A stretch of DNA of 64,000 nt. Source: Mikania micrantha (lineage: Eukaryota; Streptophyta; Magnoliopsida; Asterales; Asteraceae). The position numbers were made by a program, and so were the translations under genes. Of this stretch, positions 1-11,274 are shown one piece after another (the stretch's first letter is position 1; every line of letters starts with the position of its first letter). The DNA is taken from NCBI GenBank assembly GCA_009363875.1, contig CM018697.1, positions 50,051,484 to 50,115,483 of the forward strand, in the 5' to 3' direction. The notes beneath the pieces were generated by a model. It was not told the origin of the DNA and did not search any database. It saw only the letters and a list, made by a program, of their open reading frames with translations.

Positions 1-6
1 TAAACT

Positions 7-310
7 AGGCCCAATAGCTCATCTATGTAGCCCAATCAATTGACCCACACATATTGACTGCTTCGGCCCATATAAGCTTTCAATCAGCCCATAGTCATCA
101 TTAGGCCCAACAGCCTATTCTTTTCGGCCCACTTACATTCTGTTTCAGCCCAATCCACCAGTAATCGGCCCACAGTCTTTTGCCTTAGGCCCACCAGAAA
201 ATGTTTGGCCCAAGGCCACATGGGATTCGGCCCAACACCAATAAACCAATTCCACGGCCCAACTACAGTTGGTCCAGCCCACATACACAATATATAAAAT
301 CATTCGGCCC
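7..310 (+). repeat. GGCCCA word array in the element A 5' LTR
   Basis: About fifteen GGCCCA or near-match words occur every 15-30 bases, all in the sense orientation of the element. It is the partner of the array at 9003-9310. GGCCCA contains the GCCCA core of plant site II / TCP-factor motifs, but no function is shown. Confidence 0.75.
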
Positions 311-849
311 AAGGTCTATTAATTCGATCCAATTGACACTAAGATGTAAACAAGAACATATGTTAAACTCATGGATACTATGCAAGAATTTTCCTAAAAT
401 AATACAAAGGTGATTGGGAGTTAACCCATGAAGTCTAAAACCTTATGTTTATAAACAAAGGGTTATATACATGACAAGTATTTTAGGAGTAACAAAATCT
501 AAATGGAAGATTTTAAATTATAAACTCACGTTTATAATTAAATGGACTTGCGAACTTATAGATAATGTGATTAACTTAAGAGTTACAATTATGCTTCTTT
601 TACATTAACTACCTTGAGTTAAGAGGACCGAAATCCTACAACTAGTACAAGGGGCCGAATAAAGACCGCGACTCACTAGTGTTAGCCGATTTGAGACTAA
701 CACACATATGTGCACACTAAACAATTACACTCAGCACTATAAGTTACAAACAATGTGAATTTAATACAGGAACGTGAGAACAAACACAAATACAATCAAG
801 GAGCGCGGGTCTTCATTCTTTTAAGCTAAGTCAACCCTACAACAACAAG

Positions 850-2276
850 GTGAGTTCATATGCCCCTTTTACTTTAATCTTTACTGATTTTAAACTCTCG
901 GGGCTGAGAAACATGTTTACTTTTATTTATTTAAAAGTCTTGCTTAACATGTTATTTATACATTGATTTAGATAATATTAAACTGTTTATTATCGCTTAT
1001 CATTGTATGCATGCTTGTATGATCATGAGATAACAGGGAAACTCAGATGAATATGATAATGTATTTTCATAATCACCAACACATTTGAATAACATAGTTA
1101 TAAGATTATGTCTTATAACACTTGGTTATTCCTACATTAGTAAACATTGAGACAATTTATACACAAACAAACAATGAGAACTACTACAGTGAAACATGTT
1201 GACACTTCGCAACACATGAATGATTAGAAGATAAAATATCTTCTTAATATCATTCCACATCATAATGGATCAAGTGTCATAAGTCAATTTCTTATAACAC
1301 TTAATCTATACCTTAAAAAATACTATGTGATAGTATGATCGCATTGATTCTTTAACCGCCATGCATGACTTAAAAGTATTGAAACTGGTTCTTAATACGG
1401 TTTAAGGATGTTATGGTGAGCATATGGGTTCACACGAATGATGTCATGATAACGTAACTTCATGATGACAATATCATTCGTATCGTGATTTACATAACGT
1501 AATAAGACAAGTTCTTATTCAACTTTGTTAATCACATTGAGATCAGTAACAACACAGATGTACATCATCCATCGTTACCTGTGGACTAGTAGATTGAGGA
1601 ATTTATTTTCTCTCATGTCATATTATTAGTAACAGTTTCGATGAAGTCATTGGGATTCACATGGCGGGATAGAGGTAAATCGGGTGCATTGTAATCTGAT
1701 TACGTGAGGATCACAATGGACTCCTTTTGGGCTCTATACGTTGCATTTGAGGATACATTACATTCGGTTAACTAACACTTTTAATAATTTAAAAGTGTAA
1801 CAACAGTTAACGCGCAGAAAATAGAATAATACAAGGAACAGATTAATTAAATCTAATATCCTTATTACACTGTAAATTGGTTATCAATACTTCGGTTTGA
1901 TAACTACAACGCTATCATCATATTATTCTATTCATGAGAACACAGGTGGATCAGTGGGACAAACATGAGAAATGAGAATGGAAATCAATAGTTGTATTGC
2001 AAGTAGTGTGGAGTTCTAGTGGGGATGTGGTGGGATGTTGGCTAGGGCTTAGTTCCCTTACATATGCCCTATATATAAGCATAACTACTAGGATGATATA
2101 ATACTTGTAAATATAACTATTGAGATGCCTATGTGTGAACAAGTGAAACAGACAATCATACAAGTAACATATTTATCATTGTGAATATCCATGTGAATGA
2201 ATCAAGGTTTTACATTAACTTACTTATGAACTCACCAACCTAGTGTTGACTTTGTTTAAATACATGTTTTTCTCAG
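850..2276 (+). other. Putative LTR intron, element A 5' LTR
   Basis: The segment runs from a strong donor-like CAAG/GTGAGTTCAT to an acceptor-like TTTTTCTCAG/GTGACG. CTCAC/TTGAC branch-like words and a T-rich tract lie just upstream of the acceptor. Both edges recur in LTRs of elements C, I and K and (one edge) in D, E and G. Inferred from conservation only. Confidence 0.4.
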
Positions 2277-2642
2277 GTGACGAACAGGTGTAGATACATA
2301 TATGCAAGTACTATGCTAGTGGACTTTTAGAAGACCTAGCTTACTTTTGATTGCATACTTTTGGGATGACAAAACAGTGAATCACTTTTGTATATCTTGC
2401 ATAGATACAAGATATAAACTCATGGATTCTTTTTGATTAGATTTACTTAGTTAAATTATGATGGAACAATGTAATTTAACTTTGTAATTCTATTTCATGT
2501 CATGTTAGCATTTCTCACTTATGTCTCATGTGCTATGTAAACCATCTGATCATTTGATTATCACTCATGATATCGCGCCCCGGGAACCTTCCACCCGACA
2601 GGAAAACCCGATTCGTTCCCGCCGGCCTGGGGTGTGACAGAT

Positions 2643-2659
2643 TGGTATCAGAGCCATGG
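2643..2659 (+). promoter_or_regulatory. Element A primer binding site (initiator Met tRNA)
   Basis: TGGTATCAGAGCCA begins three bases after the LTR terminus. It is complementary to the 3' end of plant initiator tRNA-Met for 14 bases. It marks the minus-strand priming site and fixes the LTR boundary. Confidence 0.92.
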
Positions 2660-2813
2660 TTATAGAGAAATATAGGTCATATTACTTTAACGGTTTGGTC
2701 TGTACTATAACCTAGGGACCCTCATATAGAGATCATGTGACTTAGGATTCTATTTGCATATGTCTTCTACTTCTGATCACTGCACTAACCGATTACTTTC
2801 GGTTATGATCAGA

Positions 2814-4020
2814 ATGCCACCAAGAAGACAACCACCTCTATTACCACTTACTCAAGGCTCTGCTCCTCACTCATCTACGTCGACACCACCTGACTCTCCT
2901 CCACCTCCTCTTCCGCCACCACCTGCTTATCAGTTGGACCCTGCTACTATGGCATTGGCCACTCTTCTTACTAGTCAACTGAGGGAGGTGATTTCAGAGA
3001 AGATGAACCGTATCAACAACAACAACATCAACAACGTTGCTAACTCATCTGGAGGTAACACCAGGCAAAATCAGGACTATGCCTACAAGAACTTTGTATG
3101 TTGCAAGCCACCCAGTTTCAGTGGCAGTGAGGGTGCAGTCAGATTGATCCAGTGGATCGAGAAGATGGAGGCTACCCTCGACATCAGTGGCTGTCCTGAA
3201 CAGAACAGAGTCAAGTATGCTGTGGGATCATTTAGCAAGCGAGCGTTAACTTGGTGGAACTCTTAGGTTTCAGTCAGAGGCCGGGATGAGGCTCAGGCTA
3301 TGCCTTGGAATGATTTCAAGGCGATGTTGAGGGCAGAGTTTTGCCCAAGAAATGAACTGAAAAAGGTTGAGACTGAACTGCTCAATCTAGAGATGATTGC
3401 AGCTGGGCATCTGGCCTACACCACACGATTTCATGAGTTAGCTACTTTGGCATCGGATGTAGTGCCAACACTTGAGAAGAGGATTGAGCGGTATGTTGGT
3501 GGATTACCGCCCAGTATCCGAGGTCATGTGATTTCTGCTCACCCTACCACCATGGAATTAGCTGTTACACTGTCAGCATCCCTGACAGATATGATGGTTG
3601 CCTCTGGGGCATTCAAGAAGGAGGCTGACTCAGCCAAGGCTGGAACTTCCAAGAAGTCGGATAAACATCCGGCTAAGAAACAAAAGGTGGCCAGAAACTT
3701 TGCTACCACTACTCAAAACTCCAATGCGCAACCAGCCACAACCATTGGAGATCAGGAAGCCATACACTGGCACTGCACCTCTGTGCAACTCATTCCAGTT
3801 TCATCACTTGCCAAATGTTCCGTGCAGACATTACACCAACTGTGGAAGATTTGGTCACACATTAAACTACTGCAGGAGCCCGAGAGCTCAGAACAGGAAC
3901 AATAATGCAGCTACTGCTGCCACTGCTGATAACAGGTCCTGCTTCACTTGTGGGGAACCGGGACACTTTTCTAGGGATTGTCCCAAGAAAGCTCAACCAA
4001 GGGCTCAAGCAGCAAGGGGA
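2814..4020 (+). pseudogene. gag: Element A gag (capsid and zinc knuckle), broken
   Basis: This encodes the retrotransposon Gag that would form the cytoplasmic virus-like particle. The start is set at MPPRR (2814), shared by all copies; an in-frame ATG at 2754 is less likely. A proline-rich N-terminus is followed by the capsid core (motifs ALTWWN, AYTTRFHEL, RYVGGLP) and a CCHC zinc knuckle, CFTCGEPGHFSRDC, at 3940-3981. Breaks seen: a TAG at 3264-3266 directly after ALTWWNS, and a frame change between about 3740 and 3770 (frame of 2814 to frame of 3598). A half-finger CNCGRFGH-like segment precedes the knuckle. Gag and pol share one frame in better-kept copies, so no programmed frameshift is implied. 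Identity of the domain is secure; it is not functional as it stands. Confidence 0.88.
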
Positions 4021-4480
4021 CGAGCTTTCCAGATAGGAGCTACTGATGCACGACAGGACCCGAACGTAATCACGGGTACATTTCTCTTATCTGACATCTA
4101 TGCATCCATATTATTTGACACTGGTGCGGATCAGAGTTTCATCTCATCCGACTTTGCATGCCATCTTAATTATGATAATGAATTGTTAGACTCCCCTTAT
4201 ACTATTGAGATAGCAAACGGCAAACAAATCACAGTAGACACAATATTTAGGAATTGCCCACTAGCACTTGGAGATCACACATTTTCCATCGATTTGATAC
4301 CGATGGAGCTGGGCAGTTTCGACATCATCATCGGAATGGATTGGCTATCTCTTAACCGAGTAGAGTTAATCTGTTCCGATAAGTTATTACGCATTCGAGT
4401 GGAGAACAATGAGGTCTTGGAGATTCGTGGAGACCAAGCGAAACGCAGTATTTGCGAAAACAATACGTCGCATTTCTAGC
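4020..4480 (+). pseudogene. Element A aspartic protease, truncated by a deletion
   Basis: This is the protease domain of Pol, which would mature the Gag-Pol polyprotein. The catalytic triplet is intact in ILFDTGADQSF (Asp at 4117-4119), and the flap-side segment GSFDIIIGMDWLS is present. After DQAKRS near 4455 about 37 bases are missing relative to the collinear copy in element E, which shifts the frame and ends this reading at 4479. The protease core itself is uninterrupted, unlike in element E where the triplet is mutated. Confidence 0.88.
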
Positions 4481-5766
4481 TCTCGTGATTAAGAAAGACA
4501 AGAAGGAGATCAAAATTCAAGATGTACCAGTTGTGAAAAACTTTGCAGATGTGTTTCCGGATGATTTACCGGGACTGCCACCCGAGAGATCGGTGCAGTT
4601 CCGAATCGATCTGATTCCGGGAGCAACTCCTGTGGCTAAGTCTCCTTATAGACTTGCACCAACTGAAATGCAAGAGTTGTCCAATCAGTTACAAGAGCTA
4701 CTCGATAAGGGATTCATCCGACCGAGCTTTTCCCCGTGGAGCTCTGGTTCTTTTTGTTAAGAAAAAGGATGGAACCTTCAGGATGTGAATTGATTACAGA
4801 GAGCTCAACAAACTCACCATCAAGAATCGGTACCTGTTACCGAGGATTGATGATTTGTTTGATCAATTACAGGGAGCACAGTACTTTTCAAAGATAGACC
4901 TGAGATCAAGCTATCATCAGCTACGGATTCAAGAGGAAGACATACCAAAGACGGCCTTTTGTACCCGATATGGTCACTATGAGTTCATGGTGATGCCATT
5001 CGGATTGACGAACGCACCGGTTGTGTTCATGGATCTGATGAACCGGGTGTGCAAGCCATACTTAGATCAGTTTGTTATCGTCTTTATTGATGATATACTT
5101 ATTTATTCAAAGAATGAGAAGGAACACGAGCAACACCTCAAGACAGTCTTGGAACTCCTGAGGAAGGAACGACTTTATGCCAAATTCTCCAAGTGTGAAT
5201 TTTGGTTGAGAGAAGTTCAGTTCTTGGGACACGTGATTAACAGTAATGGTATTCACGTGGATCCTGCCAAGATTGAGGCAATCAAGAACTGGGATGTGCC
5301 TACAACACCAACAGAGATCCGATCATTCTTGGGATTGGCAGGTTATTACAGGAGATTCATCTTGAATTTCTCTAAGATAGCTTTGCCTCTCACCAAGCTC
5401 ACACAGAAGTCTGAACCTTTTGTGTGGACTCATAAACAGGAGGAGGCATTCCAGACACTGAAACAAAGATTGTGCAATGCTCCAATCTTAACACTCCCAG
5501 AAGCCAATGATGATTTTGTAGTTTATTGTGATGCTTCCCATCAGGGACTCGGGTGTGTTTTGATGCAACGAGAGAAAGTCATTGCTTATGCCTCACGACA
5601 GCTGAAGATACATGAGAAGAATTACAGGACACACGATCTCGAACTGGGAGCTGTTGTATTTGCTTTAAAGATTTGGAGACACTACCTTTATGGTACCAAA
5701 TGCACTATCTTCACAGATCACAAGAGTTTACATCACATATTTGATCAAAAAGAGCTTAACATGTGA
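4452..5766 (+). pseudogene. Element A reverse transcriptase and RNase H, broken
   Basis: This would copy the element RNA into DNA. RT segments run in order: entry at PYRLAPTEM, YRELNKLT, IDLRSSYHQ (motif A Asp present), MPFGLTNAP, and the catalytic FIDDIL at 5083-5100. RNase H follows with YCDASHQGLG (about 5524), THDLELGAVVFALKIWRHYLYG and TDHKSL. Defects seen: a one-base loss near 4740 ending one reading at 4760, a TGA in the CIDYRE motif near 4786, and a TGA at 5764-5766 after QKELNM. The catalytic residues of both domains survive, so the damage is mainly to the frame. Confidence 0.9.
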
Positions 5767-7320
5767 CAGAAGCGTTGGGTTGAGCTCCTGAACGATTACG
5801 ATTGTGTGATCAAATACCATCCGGGGAAGGCAAATGTTGTTGCAGATGCTTTGAGCCGGAAGGAAAGAGACAAACCCTTACGCATTCGCGCCATGGGAAT
5901 GACCGTGCAAACAAGTCTGAGAGACCACATTCTACAAGCACAACAAGAATCAGTGGCAAGAGACAATCTGAAACGCGAGCACGATTGTGGAGCCGAGAAA
6001 CATTTCAAGAGTGGATCGTGTCTGGATTCCAGCAGTAGATGAACTTCGAACACTTATACTCGACAAGGCACACAAGACACGTTATTCAGTTCATCCTGGT
6101 GCCGATAAGATGTACCAAGATCTTAGGTCATTTTATTGGTGGCCGGGTATGAAGAAAGATGTTGCAACTTATGTTGGCAAATGCCTCACGTGTGCCAAAG
6201 TCAAAGCCGAACACCAGAAACCCTCGGGTTTGCGGAACAACCAGAGATTCCACAATGGAAGTGGGAACAAATAGCTATGGATTTCATTACCAAGCTACCC
6301 CGTACTTCCAGCGGATACGATTCTATTTGGATTATCATTGATAGATTGACCAAGTCCGCACACTTATTGCCGATCAGAGAGACATACAAAATGGAGAAAC
6401 TAGCGAGACTATACATTGATGAAATAGTAGTAAGGCACTGTGTGCCATTGTCTATTATTTCGGATCGGGACAGTCGATTTACTTCGCGGTTCTGGCAATC
6501 ATTGCAACAATCCTTAGGGACAAGTGTTAACTTGAGCACCGCTTATCATCCACAAACAGATGGACAGAGCGAGCGCACCATTCAAACCCTAGAGGATATG
6601 TTGAGAACATGCATCCTAGACTTCGGTGGAAGTTGGGACACACACTTTCCACTCATTGAGTTCTCCTACAACAATAGCTACCACAGCAGCATCGGATGTG
6701 CTCCTTTTGAAGCACTCTATGGTAGAAAATGTCGGTCTCCCATTTGTTGGACCGAAGTGGGAGACAACAGAATCACTGGGCCTGAACTTATTCAGGGAAC
6801 TACTGATAAGATTGCTCAGATACAACAAAGATTACAAGCAACACGTAGCCGCCAAAAGAGTTACGCAGACAAACGGCGCAAGCCTTTGGAATTCGATGTG
6901 GGTGACCGAGTCATGTTGAAAGTGTCCCCATGGAAAGGCGTAGTTTGTTTTGGGGCAAAAGGCAAGCTAGCACCTAGGTATGTCAGACCGTTTGAGATTA
7001 CTCAACGCATAGGTCCTGTGGCATACAGACTCAGACTCCCTGATGAGCTCAGTGGAGTACACGATGTGTTTCATGTATCAATTCTCAAGAGGTGCTTAGC
7101 AGACGAAACATTGATCATACCATTGGAAGAAATACAAGTTGATGAGCAACTACACTTCATTGAAGAACCTGCAGAGATTATGGAACGTGAAGTTAAAAAA
7201 CTGAAACGTAGCCGTATCCCTATTGTAAAGGTTCGATGGAACTCCAAGCGTCGACCAGAATTTACTTGGGAGCACGAGGACAACATGAAAGAAAAATATC
7301 CCCACCTGTACGAGAAGTGA
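5767..7320 (+). pseudogene. Element A integrase with GPY/F and chromodomain, broken
   Basis: This would insert the DNA copy into chromatin. After a tether region (YHPGKANVVADALSR), the zinc-binding N-terminus appears as HKTRYSVHPG plus CLTCAKVKAEH (about 6068-6212). The DDE core has Asp at 6340, Asp at 6463 and Glu at 6571, with 35 residues between the last two, as expected. GPY/F follows near 6978-7090, then a chromodomain-like end (MEREVKKLKRSR, VRWNSKRRPEFTWE) to the stop at 7318-7320. Breaks: a deletion near 6004 that removes the segment before RVWIPAVDE, and a one-base loss near 6232. The catalytic triad is intact within one long frame (6136-7320). Confidence 0.9.
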
Positions 7321-7362
7321 AGCCCGACCTTTATGCTTAAATTTCTGGACGAAATTTCTTTA

Positions 7363-7374
7363 ACAAGGGGAGAC
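7363..7374 (+). promoter_or_regulatory. Element A polypurine tract
   Basis: ACAAGGGGAGAC directly abuts the 3' LTR start TGTGACAACTAG. It is the expected plus-strand priming site and is identical in element E. Confidence 0.88.
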
Positions 7375-8153
7375 TGTGACAACTAGCACCTGACCGGCCG
7401 GCAAGTCCGTACGGTGCGTGTACTATCTACAGTATCTATGTGTACTTATGTGATTGTGAACAGTATTTGTATTAACAGAAATCTAAATACAAGAAATCAT
7501 TGTACGTATTTTTGTGTAAACTTAGAAACAGTAAGTACAACGTACAATTGAAGCATTAGTTGTGTGTATTTAAGTGAAAACTTAAGTACAATTAACACAA
7601 CAGATCATGAGAAACAACAGTGTTCAAGCAATTAACAGAAACAAATCGTTTGCGATCTGATATCCATAGATAACATGAATCAGATGGGCGAAAATTCAAT
7701 GTGAAAACTATGTGAAAACAGGATGTTAGTTGAGTCCGACAGTGAGGAAATACAAGTTAAAACAATAAACCAGTGTCGTTTCAGAATAACGAACTGACAG
7801 TGTCTTTGCGTGAGTGACGATTCACACAAACATATCTGTGAGTTTAACGTTCTGAAATGATGACTGGAAAGTAGAAAACAAAAGTCGGAAAGCAAAACCA
7901 TCGTCGTGTTCGTCCGAATGACGATTCGAACGAATATTCGCGATGGTGACGCGATCTGACGAAACGAAAACGAAACACGACGCGAACGAAAATAAATTAA
8001 TTAAATTAAATAAATAACATTTTACAATTTTGAAACTCATCAAATAATTAGAATAACATTCTTTTATTTATTACAACTAATTTCGCGTAATTTTCCGGAT
8101 ACGCGACGAAAACGTGAACCGAGCAACCGAAACGAACCCGAAAACCCGTGGAG

Positions 8154-8161
8154 TATTTAAA
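8154..8161 (+). promoter_or_regulatory. TATA-like box in the element A 3' LTR
   Basis: TATTTAAA lies about 780 bases into the LTR, followed by a pyrimidine-rich TTCTCTCTCTAC stretch near 8200. Other families have TATAAATA or TATATAAA at the same place, so this is the probable main promoter. Confidence 0.6.
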
Positions 8162-8613
8162 GTCTAAACTGAGACCATTTCTTCATTTTTCACATTTCCA
8201 TTCTCTCTCTACATTGAATTCCCGGCTACCACCAAAAACCACCATATTCAAGCTTCAATCTTCCATAACTTCTTCGTTTCTTAACCGATTCGGGTGATTC
8301 TTGAACCCACATGAAGCCTCGACATCCTCAACCTAGAAGTACAAGGGATATGGAGTTTTAGCCACTGAATTTCGAGGTATAAGCAAGAGAAAAATCTGAA
8401 AATAGGGTTTTTGTACGTTTTGTTCCACCCCTACACACATAAACGGCTTAGAACCATGTTTCATGCGACAATAAGTTTCCATTTCAGCACCTCCATGGGT
8501 CGAGCAAGCTAGCAGAAGAAAGTGTGAGCCATGGGATGGTCTACAACCCCTCAGGTTCGAAGATGGTGTTGAAATGATGACAGGTTCGCGAGGTTACTGG
8601 CTAGGTCGGAGGT

Positions 8614-8918
8614 GCCGAACCTGTGCAACATCTGGCCGAACCAAGAGACCATCCGCCGAACCTTCAACTAGTCAACGAACCTTAGTCACTCTCACGAACC
8701 CTTGACCCAACATGCAGCGAACCTTCAAGCATTCAGCCGAAACTATGGTGGCAAACCCTTGCCGAACCATCATAGGCGAACCCTTGGCTCTTGGCCGAAC
8801 CAGGGTATCATCCCCGAACCTTAGCAACGCCATCATGGAGACGAACCTGTGCAACCACCCTCTGGCCGAACCCTTCCTAATGCAACGAACCTTAGGTTGC
8901 ATAATGATGACCGAACCA
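8614..8918 (+). repeat. CGAACC word array in the element A 3' LTR
   Basis: About fourteen CGAACC words occur, usually as CCGAACC or ACGAACC, at 15-28 base spacing and all in the sense orientation. The bases between the words differ, so this is not a simple tandem repeat. Confidence 0.8.
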
Positions 8919-9002
8919 TGTTGAGGATCATTGGAGGTTGAAGAGAGTTTACGCACTCCTCATTTGTTATGATCACATGTAACCGGCCACCATAATTAAA
9001 CT

Positions 9003-9310
9003 AGGCCCAATAGCACATCTATGTAGCCCAATCGATTGACCCACACATATTGACTGCTTCGGCCCATATAAGCTTTCAATCAGCCCATAGTCATCATTAG
9101 GTCCAACAGCCTATTCTTTTCGGCCCACTTACATTCTATTTCGGCCCAATCCACCACTTATCGGCCCACAGTCTTTTTCCTTAGGCCCACCAGAAAATGT
9201 TTGGCCCAAGGCCACTTGGGATTCGGCCCAACACCAATAAACCAATTCCACGGCCCAACTACAGTTGGTCCGGCCCACATACACAATATATAAAATCATT
9301 CGGCCCAAGG
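9003..9310 (+). repeat. GGCCCA word array in the element A 3' LTR
   Basis: Fifteen or so GGCCCA or close variants, often CGGCCCA, are spaced about 20 bases apart and all sense-oriented. The array follows the CGAACC array by about 80 bases. Confidence 0.8.
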
Positions 9311-9845
9311 TCTATTAATTCGATCCAATTGACACTAAGATGTAAACAAGAACATATGTTAAATTCATGGATACTATGCAAGAATTTTCCTAAAATAATA
9401 CAAAGGTGATTGGGAGTTAACCCATGAAGTCTAAAACCTTATGTTTATAAACAAAGGGTTATATACATGACAAGTATTTTAGGAGTAACAAAATCTAAAT
9501 GGAAGATTTTAAATTATAAACTCACGTTTATAATTAAATGGACTTGCAAACTTACAGATAATGTGATTAACTTAAGAGTTACAATTATGCTTCTTTTACA
9601 TTAACTACCTTGAGTTAAGAGGACCGAAAACCTACAACTAGTACAATGGGCCGAATAAAGACCGCGACTCACTAGTGTTAGCCGATTTGAGACTAACACA
9701 CATACGTGCACACTAAACAATTACACTCAGCACTATAAGTTACAAACAATGTGAATTTAATACAGGAACGTGGGAACAAACACAAATACAATCAAGGAGC
9801 GCGGGTCTTCATTCTTTTAAGCTATGTCAACCCTACAACAACAAG

Positions 9846-11274
9846 GTGAGTTCATATGCCCCTTTTACTTTAATCTTTACTGATTTTAAACTCTCGGGGC
9901 TGAGAAACATGTTTACTTTTATTTATTTAAAAGTCTTGCTTAACATGTTATTTATACATTGATTTAGATAATATTAAACTGTTTATTATCGCTTATCATT
10001 GTATGCATGCTTGTATGATCATGAGATAACAGGGAAACTCAGATGAATACGATAATGTATTTTCATAATCATCAACACATTAGAATAACATAGTTATAAG
10101 ATTATGTCTTATAACACTTGGTTATTCCTACATGAGTAAACATTGAGACAATTTATACACAAACAAACAATGAGAACTACTACAGTGAAACATGTTGACA
10201 CTTCGCAACACATGAATGATTAGAAGATAAAATATCTTCTTAATATCATTCCACATCATAATGGATCAAGTGTCATAAGTCAATTTCTTATAACACTTAA
10301 TCTATACCTTAAAGACATACTATGTGATAGTATGATCGCATTGATTCTTTAACCGCCATGCATGACTTAAAAGTGTTGAGACTGGTTCTTAATACGGTTT
10401 AAGGATGTTATGGTGAGCATATGGGTTCACACGAATGATGTCATGATAACGTAACTTCATGATGACAATATCATTCGTATCATGATTTACATAACGTAAT
10501 AAGACAAGTTCTTATTCAACTTTGTTAATCACATTGAGATCAGTAACAACACAGATGTACATCATCCATCGTTACCTGTGGACTAGTAGACTGAGGAATT
10601 TATTTTCTCTCATGTCATATTATTAGTAACAGTTTCGATGAAGTCATTGGGATTCACACGGCGAGATAGAGGTAAATCGGGTGCATTGTAATCTGATTAC
10701 GTGAGGATCACAATGGACTCCTTTTGGGCTCTATACGTTGCATTTGAGGATACATTACATTCGGTTAACTAACACTTTTAATAATTTAAAAGTGTAACAA
10801 CAGTTAACGCGCAGAGAATAGAATAATACAAGGAACAGTTTAATTAAATCTAATATCCTTATTACACTGTAAATTGGTTATCAATACTTCGGTTTGATAA
10901 CTACAACGCTATCATCATATTATTCTATTCATGAGAACACAGGTGGATCAGTGGGACAAACATGAGAAATGAGAATGGAAATCAATAGTTGTATTGCAAG
11001 TAGTGTGGAGTTCTAGTGGGGATGTGGTGGGATGTTGGCTAGGGCTTAGTTCCCTTACATATGCCCTATATATAAGCATCACTACTAGGATGATATGATA
11101 CTTGTAAATATAACTATTGAGATGCCATTGTGTGAACAAGTGAAACCCGACAATCATACAAGTAACATATTTATCATTGTGAATGTGCATGTGAATGAAT
11201 AAAGGTTTTACATTAACTTACTTATGAACTCACCAACCTAGTGTTGACTTTGTTTAAATACATGTTTTTCTCAG
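9846..11274 (+). other. Putative LTR intron, element A 3' LTR
   Basis: Same edges as 850-2276: CAAG/GTGAGTTCAT at the left and TTTCTCAG/GTGACG at the right. Length is 1429 bases, against 1427 in the 5' copy. Confidence 0.4.

Larger units (their letters stand above)
1..2639 (+). repeat. Element A 5' LTR, 3' portion only
   Basis: This is the last 2.64 kb of the 5' LTR, collinear with 8997-11637. It begins inside the GGCCCA array, so U3, TATA box and CGAACC array lie outside the window. It ends in the family terminus GGGGTGTGACA directly before the primer site. It contains the donor-like GGTGAGTT (850), the TGCCCTATATATAAGCA block (about 2062) and the acceptor-like TTTCTCAG (2276). Confidence 0.93.

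Noticed and set aside
201..413. A 70-codon frame present in both LTRs of element A (also 9197-9409)
   Set aside because: It is conserved only because the two LTRs are copies of one sequence. It spans the GGCCCA array and has no domain.
2643..2659. Possible tRNA fragment (TGGTATCAGAGCC)
   Set aside because: It is only the complement of the tRNA 3' end in the standard primer-site position. No cloverleaf can be drawn around it.
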